From the NCBI GenBank assembly GCA_030549335.1, contig CM060188.1, positions 18,169,501-18,233,500 on the forward strand: 64,000 bases of DNA. The letters run 5' to 3'. Source of the DNA: Pontederia crassipes (lineage: Eukaryota; Streptophyta; Magnoliopsida; Commelinales; Pontederiaceae). The position numbers and the translations under genes are program-made. The notes below the pieces were generated by a model that had not been told where the DNA came from, did not search any database, and was given only the letters and a program-made list of their open reading frames with translations. This document shows, piece by piece, positions 13,999-25,725 of the stretch. Numbering within the stretch: position 1 is the stretch's first letter; every line of letters begins with the position of its first letter.

Positions 13999-14096
13999 AC
14001 GAACCTGAGAATGTGGGCAGCCTTGGAATCTTCTCCTCGGATTTTCAGTTGTCCACACCATCCTCAAGATGCACGAGTCTCCGTAGTTATAGGTTG
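13999..14096 (-). pseudogene. Broken GRF-type zinc-finger exon
   Basis: The minus strand reads YNYGDSCILRMVWTTENP then RRRFQGCPHSQ. The GRF zinc finger has the pattern C-x-C-G, a central Trp-Thr, N-P-G-R-R-F, then a Cys. Here both Cys of the first pair are Tyr (TAT and TAC) and the Gly of NPGRRF is Arg. Each change is explicable by a single transition. A possible splice donor (CAG/GTTCGT) follows. GRF fingers bind nucleic acid. Small GRF exons are common in plant genomes, and this one looks inactive. Confidence 0.45.
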
Positions 14097-14311
14097 GGGT
14101 CTCCATGTTCTCTTCGTCGGACAAGTCGACGGATCGACTTCCTCGACGACAAGCACACCTGTACAGTGGACAAGGCCGGATCAGAGTGAGAAAGAAGGTC
14201 ACAAGGGTTAGGAGGAAGTTCAAACAATAAATTATTACCGTTATCAAAAGGGATCAAGTGAAATGTAAGGGAAAGGAACGACGCTTGCGTCAAAGGGGAG
14301 TAGATGAGCAC

Positions 14312-15691
14312 GCTTTATTCTCCGCCTCGCTGGAATCGCAATGGCCTTCTTCGCCATTAAAAGCTGGAGTCGCTGTGAAGTCCTTCCGCTTCCCTCGCAG
14401 CTAGGGGTTTGATGCTCTCCGGGAAGAGGAGTTTGATAACTTAGGCAAATGGATGAGGGGTAGGCGCTATGCAGAACGTGATAGCTTAAAATAGTAGAAT
14501 AAGCGATAGGAATACGCATACGCAGAAAATATCGGTAACTTATTCCGTATGCCCTATTCCGCAACCACACTGTTAGGCAATCCAAATTTCAAAAGTATTT
14601 GGTTTAGTGATACAATCATTTATCTACCAACACGGACACGTGAAGCTCTAATGCTACCAAGTGCCCACATCTGTTACCGATCCATCCGAAACTAATAATT
14701 GTTAGGGAGGTCCACATTCTTTTGGATGATGACGCTGATTCAATATGATTATATAAACCCGTTTTCTCAGCATTAGGCATATTCTTGTGGATCAATTATT
14801 ATGCTAAATGACACAACGCAAAACAACTTCTGTACTTTCTTTGTTTTCACTAGTAATCTTCTGATTAGTTAAATTTAAGACAAATATTATAAATAATACA
14901 TACACATACATATATAATGTTTCAAACTTCTCGAATATGCAACTTTTCTAAACCGAGATTGGGGATATATGTTAAAGTTATAAGACAAGAAAAGCTAACA
15001 ATGTGACTACATCGCATTTGCTTTGGCTTTGTCTATAAAGATGCACAGTTTTAGTCATCATGTTCAAACTTGTTAATTTGCTGTACTATTTGCTCAATAA
15101 ACATAAATGTGCGCCACATTGAGGGAACGCAGGCACGAATGTATGCTAATCTGATAAAGGGCCCCTCAGCACCTGGCGCACAGATTGTACACTATCCTGT
15201 TGTTGCTTGCATGAATCTGCACTTGATGAAAACCTAGACATTGACGCGTTATCAATGTAATAAAATTAGCTCAACAACAATATTTGACAATAAAATTTAG
15301 CATAGAGAACGACCGGTGATCAAATTACATCAAGATTCATGACCTAGTCATGCTTAGTTTTCCAGAGCTGCAAGATACTTTTCCACTACATGTTCCTGGT
15401 GTCAAAATGGGGTACCCCATTCACTCACTTAAACATAAAACAAGAATGTATCGCAATCGCATACACATTTTTTCTTTCGATTACATAGGGAGTTCCATAG
15501 ACTTTAATTGAAAATAAAAGAGTACATATGTCCCACTGCGGTGAAATTTGAACTTGTGACCTTTCAACCTCAAGTCATAGTGTCATAGTGTGTGGCACTG
15601 CGCTACAATCTTGTTCCCAATCACACAAACATTTTAGTTCACATTTTACTTTACTATCTCAGCATGTCATCCTTGGTGGTTGAATGAAACC
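14312..15691. other. Intergenic region downstream of the lectin kinase
   Basis: No reading frame resembles a known protein. The part nearest 15,691 is expected to include the 3' UTR of the minus-strand lectin kinase. Confidence 0.5.
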
Positions 15692-18600
15692 TCACCGAGC
15701 TGTCTCTACCTGCAACGGCAACATGGGTGAGGTGGCACTGGAGCTTGTTGTACTTCTCAGCTGATATGAGGAAGATCTGAAGCCTATCTGCTGCAGTTGA
15801 TGAACAACATGAGACATTCTTGGCCGAACTGATGGCACGTTCTGGGTGCAGGCATATGCAAGATCAACAACCTTCTGAATCACCGACTCCTCTGGAATAT
15901 CTGCAATATGTGGATCAAGTAGCTCGACGTACCTGTGAGAGTCAACCAGTGGAGTTGACCACTCAAATATGGTCTGCCAACCAACAGAATCAACCGACTG
16001 TGCCGGCCGACGACCACTGACAATCTCTAAAAGTAGTACGCCAAAGCTGTAGACATCACTCTTAGTTGTTAATTCATTTCTGTATACAAACTCAGGAGCA
16101 AGGTAGCCATATGTTCCTGCCATCACAGTGCGCTCATGCATCACTTCCCAGGGTACAAATTTGAACAGGCCCACACCCATTAAATGTGATCCAAACTCCT
16201 CGTCAAGAAGCACATTGCTAGCACGAATATCGCGATGTACCACTTGTGGCTTCACCTTGTCATGAAGGAATCTGCATTTGATTTCAACAGCAAACAAATC
16301 TCAGTCAATGTATATTCATTATTAAGTAAACAATGATAATTCTACTTTTGAGAGGGAAAAAGATGGTTACCAAAGAGTAGCCATCCATTTTATTGATATA
16401 AGCCAATTTAAATGTGCATATTACGACACAAAATTAGATTTTCATCCACTCTCGCACCAGGTTTTCATCTACAGATACAATATTTTCCAGATATACCCTT
16501 TCACCTCTAAAGATGCATCCATTCTGTTGAATCCAAACAAAGACAAATGATGCCACCCGACATCTAATGAACACTGATAATTGATCATTTGCTCCTATGA
16601 TTCAGGATTGAATGAATTATCTTGTGCTTAAAATGAATTTGTGGATGAGTCAAATGCCGTTCCTCCACTGCACATTGCTGTCAACATATGATTCACATAT
16701 TGTTCTAGTAAAGAATTTCATTTCCATGTAGTCAGCAGATACGAGGAAATTTATGTTGGAAAGTTATGATTGTTCGTAATTTTTTTTAGGAGAAAAATGA
16801 TGAGCACCAAGTTAGGGTGTCATCCGTGAATATATATAACTATGATGTGGAAATGTACAAGTGTAAGCCCTCAAGAAGAGGGCAACAAAAAAGGTCAAAA
16901 GTACAACCACTATCCAAAACCCCACTCACGACGAAGGAAAGAGAAATGGTGTACAATGTCATCTACCTGACATCTCTCCCCACCAAAAATAATCTAGTTG
17001 CGCTGGAGCCAAATAGCCCGTGCACCGGCAAGGAAGGTAGCTAGCAAAACTCTCCGGTGATTGTTCGTACTTCATCCATAAATATATAGTATTCCAAATA
17101 AATGATTTCCTAGGCATCCTCCAACAGAATGCTACCTATGTGATTTTTCACCTTTCATCCTTTAGTCCATAAGTAGATAGTAAGTTTCATATGCCTTCAC
17201 ATCTCTCGCCATAGTCTTCATCCACACAACATCATTCAGATCATTATTGCCCATGAACAAGGAAAGGAAAAAGTACGTCTTGCATCTTCTTTATGAGGTG
17301 TTTTGCATTATACTCAACTTTTTTTTAGAGGTATTCGCAACTTGGTATAAGACACATTAAAACTATATACAGAATTTGTAGAATATTGCAAAAACAAATA
17401 AATGGCACATTCAGTGGATTGAAGGAATATACAAGACTGTAGACTTAAAGTTGAGGTAAGTATAGGATTGCAGTTATTTGATCTCAAATACGATAATCAA
17501 ACGAAAAATTGAATGATGAATAATATGATGGTATTATGGCAAAACAAAGCAGATGCTCAACAAATGTGATGGTTACCAAAGGTACTTGCAGCACAAATGG
17601 ATGCTATTCATATTAATAAATAAAAGGAAGCATGACTTGTTTTCATACTTAATGAAGCACAATTATTCCAGATGATAACCTACTACACAGGCAGGAATTT
17701 AGATGTAAATAGGTAAAGAAATATTAAATCAGTAACAAAATAAGGTTTGCTTCACTAATAGAATGAGCGAGTTTTGTGGAGATTTTATATTTAGTTCTGA
17801 TATTTTCTATACTTACGCGATTCCTTGAGCAAGAGTAGTAGCTACTCTCATTCGCATTGCCCAATCCAAGCTCCTACCGCCCCTCGGTATGTGGTGCAAC
17901 CATCTATCAAGTGGTCCATTAGCAACAAACTCATAGACAATGTATCGGTCGCCATGATCATAGCAACAACCTTTTATGGCAACCAAATTTGGATGATGAA
18001 GTTTTGCTACTCTTGCTATCTCAGAATAGAATTCTTTCTTTCTTTGAAGAGTAGATCGTTTAAGTCTCTTCACTGCCACCCTGGAGCCATCAGGCTGTAA
18101 CCCAGTATATGTTCCACCAGTTTTGGCGTCGCCAAGAAGGCGGTGTCCTTCACTAAAGTTTTTTGTGATTGATCTCAGCTCCTCACATGTAAAAACTTTC
18201 CATGGTGGAGGAACCAATGCAGCTGATGAAGGACTCGATATTTTACGAGATTTTCTTCTTTTCTTGTTTCGCCTATATAGGAGAAGCCATATAACAAGAG
18301 CCAAAGTGATCGAAATCAATAGTCCACTCACAACAGTGAGGATGATGAAGTACTCCTTGTGGCAGTGGTTGTGGAAACATTTGCTTTCTGGTACTAAAGG
18401 AAACATTAGGACTCAATTTGAACATAGTAATTAATTCCATATAGTGAAGAAATACGAGGAATATTTCTTTGATATGAAAACAGTAAAAAAATACATGAAA
18501 TAGTGCATAAATTTGGTGTGAATTACTTATAGTATATAAGCACAAGTCATCAAGATAAAACTTGTAAGCATATCTTTCTCTCTAATGCATTGATTTAGCA

Positions 18601-19642
18601 AGATGAGATATAAAGTTGAAATGAAGTAATAGGGCATAGATCAAGAAGAGGTTTAAGTATACCTTGGTCAACCATGCAAATAGGATTTCGAGATGCATTA
18701 CATCTTTCACCAACAAGCGCAACACGTCCATTAGTCACCAAGGTGCAAGAATCAATGGAACTTGTATTGTTGCATGACGCATTGGTACAGGTAACATAAG
18801 ATGGTTCACCGGGGAAAACTGATTCATTCCAGTTTGAGGTATTGTCGGACCATTTCCAACCAAAACCATGACTAGAATTATAACCTCGTCCTCCAACCCA
18901 GCACCCCTTGCTGCTTCCAGTACAAAGATTCTGGGCAAAACTTAGCTCCTGAGCTGACGTCAGAGCGGCGAGGTGACCGTTATAACCTTGACAGAGCGTC
19001 TCAGAATCATCCCAAGAGGTGGAATTCGTTATGCGAACAAAGCATTTCTTTCTGGTGGAATCGATCACCCAACCATCAGGGCAAGGCGCTGAAGCCATTC
19101 AGCAGACAAAAAGAAAAGCACATAAGGGACTAAAGCACCCAAATGTTTGTAAACAAATGAATTTTGGGAACAATTAGCCCTAAAATCAACAATGATCTAT
19201 TAAGATCTCACATTTTGGGGAAGTAACATCTAACGAACATAAAAAAGAAATGATTGGAGCTGGATTAATGAAGTTAATATCAAAATGTCCAGTTAGCAAC
19301 AGACAAGTTATTCAGAACTTCCTCCAACCACAGATGAACAGTTCAATCATCACTGATTTCTGTTGCTTATTTATCCTGATGGGGTTTTCCCAGTCCGCTT
19401 TGTGAGTTTTACGAAGCTAAACCTCATTTTCCCCTCTTGTAGCTTAGCAGTCGAGGCATAATTATACATGATACCAATCAGATTTTTAAGGATCTACGAG
19501 CATGACATCCTGCTTTCAGCGTTCGTGTTCTACAAATCAAGACGGAACAAAAAAGGTCGAACAAAATAAGAAAGAAACCTTTCGTCGTAGTTCCGGCCGA
19601 CGCCGGTGTCGTTGCTTGTTGACCTCCGGCGGCGTCCGCCAT
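15692..19642 (-). CDS. C-type lectin receptor-like kinase (At1g52310 type), 4 exons
   Basis: Single-pass plasma-membrane receptor with an outer C-type lectin domain and an inner kinase-like domain. Inferred exons: 19,579-19,642; 18,663-19,088; 17,817-18,393; 15,692-16,271. All have GT-AG borders and matching phases, giving about 548 aa. Exon 2 has the lectin fold (CPDGW, GCWVGGRGYN, CNASRNPIC). Exon 3 has one membrane helix (YFIILTVVSGLLISITLALV), a basic stop-transfer stretch, then the kinase N-lobe (VAVKRLKR). Exon 4 has HRDIRASNVLL and GTYGYLAPE, but GVG where kinases have DFG, so phosphotransfer is doubtful. Exon 1 is the weak point: the short version lacks a signal peptide. A longer donor at 19,534 would add a hydrophobic GFFLILFDLF segment and keep the phase. 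The end of the C-terminus is Ser/Thr-rich. Confidence 0.88.
16779..17057 (-). mobile_element. LINE 3' fragment in intron 3 of the lectin kinase
   Basis: A poly(A) tail on the minus strand (T-run at 16,780-16,788) and a C-terminal ORF2-like piece are similar to the LINE end at 42.4 kb. A perfect 12-bp duplication TGATTGTTCGTA flanks it (16,767-16,778 and 17,058-17,069). This is a heavily 5'-truncated insertion lying fully within the intron. Confidence 0.85.
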
Positions 19643-20469
19643 TAGCTGCTCAGGAGGTCCGCTTGTTGCGACTCCAGCGAAGAGGGAGGAGGAGCGCTGG
19701 CCCTAAATGGTAGTAAATCCAAGACCTTGCCAAGAAAACAGAGAGAGAGAGAGAGGAGTGGAGACAGAGCATTTAATTCGAACAGACGTCTTTAGTGGAG
19801 TCAAAAATTTGGTGAAGGCTCGTTAAAGTTGAATGGAAGGGGAAGAGGGAGGGAGCAAAAAGTAGGATAATAAGCAAAATATAAATATATCTTTTAAGAA
19901 AAAAATGAAGGGTCAAATGCCACTTAGCACTCCATTCTCACTGAAAAAAAATGTCACTCTAATCAAGACTATTAAGAATGTAAAATATTACGATTTCTGT
20001 GGAATTCACAATAATCCTACTAATATATTTTTAAAAAAATATTATTTTTTCACCAAGTGTAATATAATTTTTGAAAAAGTTAAATTAATAGAAAGATGAT
20101 CGATTATAATTATTTTTTAAAAAAATATTGATATATATTTGCATAATGATTATATATATGCCTTTAAAAATAGTAGTTGAGTAAGTTGATTAATATTATT
20201 TATAATATAAATCATGATAATTTTATTTAAAATTTTATATAATTATATGATAGAATATTTTTAATATACAATTGATTCAATTCCAACGACTCCTTTCGAC
20301 CTCAAGATTCTGATTTTAACAACCATAACTCCAATTCCAAGTTCCAAGTACTCCAAAACATGTCCATTTTACTGCTGCTAAAAAAATATCATTCTTGTTT
20401 AAGTCAGTATCATTTCTCACTTTTTACTGCTGACAAAAGATATAAATATGAATATCAAGTTGTTATGTT

Positions 20470-20472
<3 letters not shown>
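19643..20472. promoter_or_regulatory. Upstream region of the lectin kinase gene
   Basis: The first ~120 bp are GC-richer and include a (GA)n tract at about 19,740-19,754, typical of plant 5' UTR or core promoter DNA. Beyond about 19,850 it becomes AT-rich with no gene. No TATA box is assigned with confidence. Confidence 0.4.

Positions 20473-20511
<39 letters not shown>
20473..20511. repeat. (AT)n microsatellite
   Basis: About 19 uninterrupted AT dinucleotides at the left edge of sequence similar to the 5' part of Helitron B. The expansion may have overwritten the original Helitron 5' terminus. Confidence 0.95.
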
Positions 20512-20513
<2 letters not shown>

Positions 20514-21158
20514 TAGAGGTAAATATCAAGTTGTTATGTAAATTGAATATATAAAATGATAATTTTTAAATTATATAATATACTCAAAAGTTAGTTATTG
20601 AAATTATGTAATTCTATTTTTAAATTCTATGTTTATAAATAAATAGATTTTTAATTTTCATTTGCATATTTTAAGTTAGATGTTAAGTATATAAAATTTT
20701 ATTTATTTTATATTTTTAAATTTCATATTCATAACTATAAATAGAAAGACTTTCACTTTCTCAAAGTTAATTGTTAAGTATATATAATTTAAATTATTTA
20801 TTTTTTAAATTTCATATTTGTAACTATAAATTTATTTTATATCTATATATATATATATATAATCGAAATTATCTCATCGCTCAACTTTATTGTACAACTG
20901 CAGCATCAAAACTACTCTTACTCTCTCTCTCATGCAAAACGACATCTCACTCTCTCTCATATTTCGGAGCAAGCTTACTACATATCAAAGGAAGAGAGAA
21001 TTGAAAAGCCTTTAATCAATCGAATGTAAGATATTAATATTTTTATCATCTTTTCATTTATATTTAAAATTTTGTCATGAGAAATTTGTCTCTTAATAGT
21101 TCTATTTGTTCATTTTTTTGCCAATTTTTTAGGTTCTTATAAATGCATTACTTTTCCA
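20512..21158 (+). mobile_element. Helitron-type 5' region preceding the RPA-like gene
   Basis: Over about 320 bp this sequence follows Helitron B (from about 4855) closely, including ATATAAAATGATAAT, TACTCAAAAGTTAGTTATTG and TAAGTATATAAAATTTTATT. It then leads into a CT-rich leader (20,925-20,965) and the RPA-like first exon. I infer a Helitron that carries an RPA-like gene. Its 3' terminus was not found. Confidence 0.5.
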
Positions 21159-24147
21159 ATGGCGAAAATGAATGTTATTAACAATGTGGATGAATCTACA
21201 ATCCAAGGAAATATTAAAGTATGGGTAGTGCGATTGTGGCACATTCCTTCTCGAGAAAATTCTAACGATATGATATCCATTGAGATGATATTACAAGATG
21301 AAAAAGATATTTTTTTATCGTTATAGATTATCTGATTACATTATTACTTCTCACTAATTTATTTGTCGCCATGTAATTATATATTTTTTAGTAGTCATCC
21401 ATTTTTTATGTGTTTGTATATTGAAAATTAAAATGGAATTATATAGCGTGATTATTATTGTATGTGTTCATTTTTTATTGTACTTATTATTATTGCATAT
21501 AATCACATCTGTCCATACAATATTACGCGTTATTTACAAACTAGAATGCATGCAACATTTGATAACGTGGCCTTATTTAGTGCATGCATATGATTTGATA
21601 TTTATCAACTTGTGGATATTTATTTAATTCAATTCCATGCAATAATACTTACATGTTATCTTACAAGACCACATTGCATGTCTCATGAAATATGGAATGC
21701 ATGCAAGCTTTCATCACATTTTCTACTTATGATTTTATAGTTATAAACTTTTAGATCTTTATTTAATTCATTTTTAATAATTAATGTTTGATTTTTTATT
21801 TCTTTAATTATAACATATAGCCTTATAAAAAAATTTGTATACAATAAATTGTACTTATATACTAGGAAGACGTCTGCATGATTGGACTCTTAAGATAAAA
21901 TTCGATCGAACTTTACATATTATATAAATTTAAATATTATCTTCAGTTATTTAACGCTTTTTGCAAGATGGTCATAAACTCATGTCACATGTTAATTGTT
22001 GTGTGCATGCTTACGTGGAATGGTAAACATAGTGTTATTGAAATTATTTTATTTATAAACTATCAAATTTTTAATACTTTTATATAATTAAATTAAAATT
22101 TGTAAATATAATATTTTTTTGCTGCTTCAATAAATAGATCATCTGATTGCTTCCAGGGACATATTGTGTTTAAGATGTATAGATAAAACCAATGCATGCA
22201 TCTTTTATTAAAATTAACACCACTTCATTATTCACCTCATATTTGCATTTTCCTTATGCATAGAGGAATTGTATTCATGCTACCATTGGAAGATCGGGTC
22301 AATGGAGTTGAAATTGTTGAGAATGAATTATTTGGTAAATATTTATCATATTTCTTTATTTAAGTCATAATTATTTAACATATCATAATATTATCATTTA
22401 AAATTTTAAAATTATTATAGATGTTATTGGAGAAATTGTGTTCAAGAGCGCAAAATGGATAACAAAACAAGCATCTTCATGAACGTCAAACTTGAAGATC
22501 ATGAGTGAGTATCCACATTTTTTGTAAAAATTAATATTTATCGTGTTATATTATATTCTCAAATTTTACATTATTGAATCAAGAGAAATAGGATATTTGC
22601 TACCTTTTGGGGAGAATTTGTTGATGAAATTCTATCTCACTTAATCGAATCAACTAATCAACTTGTTGTTGTAGTCATGCAACTAATAAGAGCTCGAAAA
22701 TTTCAAAGTATACAACTTTTGTAAATATATATATACTATGTTCTAAATTTTTATTTATAATTTTTACTTTTTAGATAAGTATTCAGTGAGCAATACTTGG
22801 TATCATCAAAACTTTGGATAAATTATGATCTTCCACAAGTTGACGATTTTAAAGTCAGTTCTTAAGCTTTTTTATATCTTCTATCATATTTGTATTTCTA
22901 TTTATTTTTTTATAATTATGTATGTACACAGACTATTCGAGCTGCAAGGAGACACATCTGAGAGGATCACTCAAATTTCATCAACACATAATTATTCTAT
23001 CTCTAGCGAATTATCTTAAAAAATTTAGAAGTCATGCCTATCAAAGAATTGATGCAATGCACAAAGGTACTTAATTTTAATATCTATTCATGTGTGTTGT
23101 TAATTACAATTATGTATGAAAAATGAATATTTATTTTTGTGACTAAGAGGGACACTTTTGGATCGTTGCAACTATTGTTGATATAGAATTAGAAAAAGAA
23201 TGGTCGTATGTCGAATGTAAAAGATGTCCAAATAAGGTTGATAAAATAGGAAATAAATTTTATTGCAATAAATGTGATCGTATTGAAACATCTGCTACAC
23301 ATAAGTATTTCTCATATTGTGTAATCTATACATAAATATAAAAATAAAATTTTTTATTGAAATGTTGCTTTTAGGTACAAACCTCAAGTTCGCATGATGG
23401 ATGTGAGTGGTTTTATTTCATTATTACTTTGGGATCGTAAGGCAATGCAATTAATTGGGAAGAGCGCTAATGAATTGAAGGAAAATAATATGGAAATAAT
23501 AATTATATTTTATCTATTTTTTGTAATATTAAATATATTTTTGTTTATGCTTACTTTATTTAAACTTGTAATGTTGACGAGGTCCACTATCTATGGAGCT
23601 TGATTATGTTATCAATAAACAAATTATTTTCAAAGTCATTGTTAAGGCTTCAAACATTAGGACACACCACGAAGTGTATAATGTGATAATCTTTATGAGG
23701 ACGACGAACTCATAAAAAACATATAATTTTTTATCATCTCAAGAAGCATTCACTGTAAGTACATATGATTTCTATTATTACATTATTATTCTACTTATGG
23801 TTTGATGTTTCATGATGTGTTCTATCTTTTTTAAATAGGATATAAACTTCAACAATGATGAATTTAGTTATGACGACGAGAATTTGAAGGCCATCCTTAT
23901 AACAAAATTTTAATTTCTTATTAAAAACTTATTAATTCCATATATTTATGTTTTAAATTAATTGTAGGATTTCACTTGCGAGAATGATGCCATATCTCCA
24001 ACTAAGAAATCAAGTAAGCGAAATATTAGAGAGAGCTCAACATCAACAATTAGTTCTTATGACGATCTTAATTTTCAGCTTTCAAGCAATAAAGCCAAAA
24101 AAGTGATGATTAAGAAAGAAAATGATGCATGTTTATTAATTTTTTAA
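21159..24147 (+). pseudogene. RPA1-like (70-kDa subunit) DNA-binding protein gene, degenerate
   Basis: RPA1 binds single-stranded DNA through OB folds. RPA-like genes also travel in plant Helitrons. Pieces appear in the correct order: an N-terminal OB-fold start (NIKVWVVRLWHIPSRENS, exon from ATG 21,159); DRVNGVEIVENELFG (22,300); TSIFMNVKLEDHE (22,465); FATFWGEFVDEILSHLIES (22,595); then a zinc ribbon with CKRCPNK and FYCNKCDR (23,210-23,280). VSGFISLLLWDRKAMQL follows (23,400), then a Lys-rich C-terminus with SPTKKSSKRN (23,995). Most joins have GT-AG-like introns. Frames break near 22,440-22,460 and at 22,820, where a TAA must be bypassed. The second half of the first OB fold is not found. 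A full functional protein is therefore unlikely. Confidence 0.75.
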
Positions 24148-25725
24148 TGTCATCTTTATTTTTTAGCAAGTTTATTTGTAAATGTTTTATATTTTCTTAA
24201 TACTTTTATGTTAGTAGATGGTCGATATATCAGGTTGAGTGGTTTGCTTATATTTATGTTGTTAATGTTGATGTTTGTTGCCAAAGACTATTTTATACAT
24301 ACATATGCTGGAGTATGTTCCATAAACCTTTTTTTCACGTAGGACACTTTACAATTATTAAATAGATATTTGGTTATGAATGATTTATACTATACTTTAC
24401 ATACAAGAATATGGGAATCATTAATATTATTTAACAATTTATTTTTTCTATATTTTAAAATCAATACTAATTAATCGGTAGTTAATAAACTTGGCCTCTC
24501 GAGTATCTTGAGCTTACTCATGCATATTTACAATCATGGACGGGTTGAACTTCTATATTAAAAAAAATGGTAAATAAGAGAGTTTGACTTATATAATCAT
24601 TTAGAGAATGTAATTGCGGGCTATTAGTTAATATAAAATTTTCACTTTAATTTAGTACAATTTTTACTCTTCTTTCGAGTGCTATGAAAATAGTAATAAG
24701 TTATTGATAAAACATGCCACAATGCCACATTACGTATTTTCTTCCTGTTGTGATACTTCACTTTTTTAGTCACTTTTTCATTAAAATTTCATTGACTACT
24801 CCATACATGTGTCATTCGCGTTTGAATATTTAATATGCTTTATGCCATTTTTTCGAGGATTGTGCATGTGGCTTTTGCACAATAGTGATTTTATTATCAA
24901 TAATTTATTGTCTTTATTGAAATAATTACCGAAAAAATGTATTTGTTATATACGAATGTTAGAAACATATAAAGAATTGAAAAAAGATAGAAAGATGATA
25001 AAAATTGATATAGTTTGTTCAAAAGTTCGATATATCATTTTCTTCGTTCATTTGTTATTCTTATTATCAAATCTTTTGTTACTTGATATTATTAAATTTA
25101 AATTTGATATACCATTGTTGTCTCAAAATTTTATACAAAATTTTATTCTTTATATAATTTTTTAAGATGTGTTATTCATTTGATTTTATGTTTTGCTATT
25201 ATAAATTAGTCATGACCTTGGGGAAAGTTATTTTTACCTATCACATATATTATACATGAAATAATTCTTATACATATGATAAAAGAATAAAAATTATCTT
25301 CATCTCTCTTATGTACATATTGTACCTTATATGACAAGGGGAGCGGGGGTTAGGGTTGGGTGGGGGTGGGGGGAATAAAAAAATCTAGGAAGACGAGAGT
25401 GAGAGTTAATATCTAATATTGTTTCTTATATGTTTCATGTACAAATTATTTTTTGATGAAATAAAAGGGGGAGAAATATAAAATAAATATGACAAGAATA
25501 TAAGAGAAATTTATATAAGAAAAATATATATAACCCCTGATTTATTACATGAATTTCATGAATATAACTCTATATGAAAAGTGCCTTGTAATTAAGACTT
25601 ATGTGCATTTTCATAATTGTAAGGGAAGCTTAGTTTTAGGGGAGTAGAATTGACTTTAATACTTTTTAGTTCTCAACTCATATACTTTTCATATTCTTGA
25701 TTTGTATTCATAAAAAGGGGGAGAT
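24148..25725. other. AT-rich intergenic or retroelement internal DNA
   Basis: No recognisable protein. A G-rich run (25,338-25,374) and two purine tracts (AAAAGGGGGAGA near 25,465 and AAAAAGGGGGAGA at 25,712-25,724) sit before the LTR. The last is a good polypurine tract, so this stretch may be the eroded 3' internal part of a copia-like element. Confidence 0.45.
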
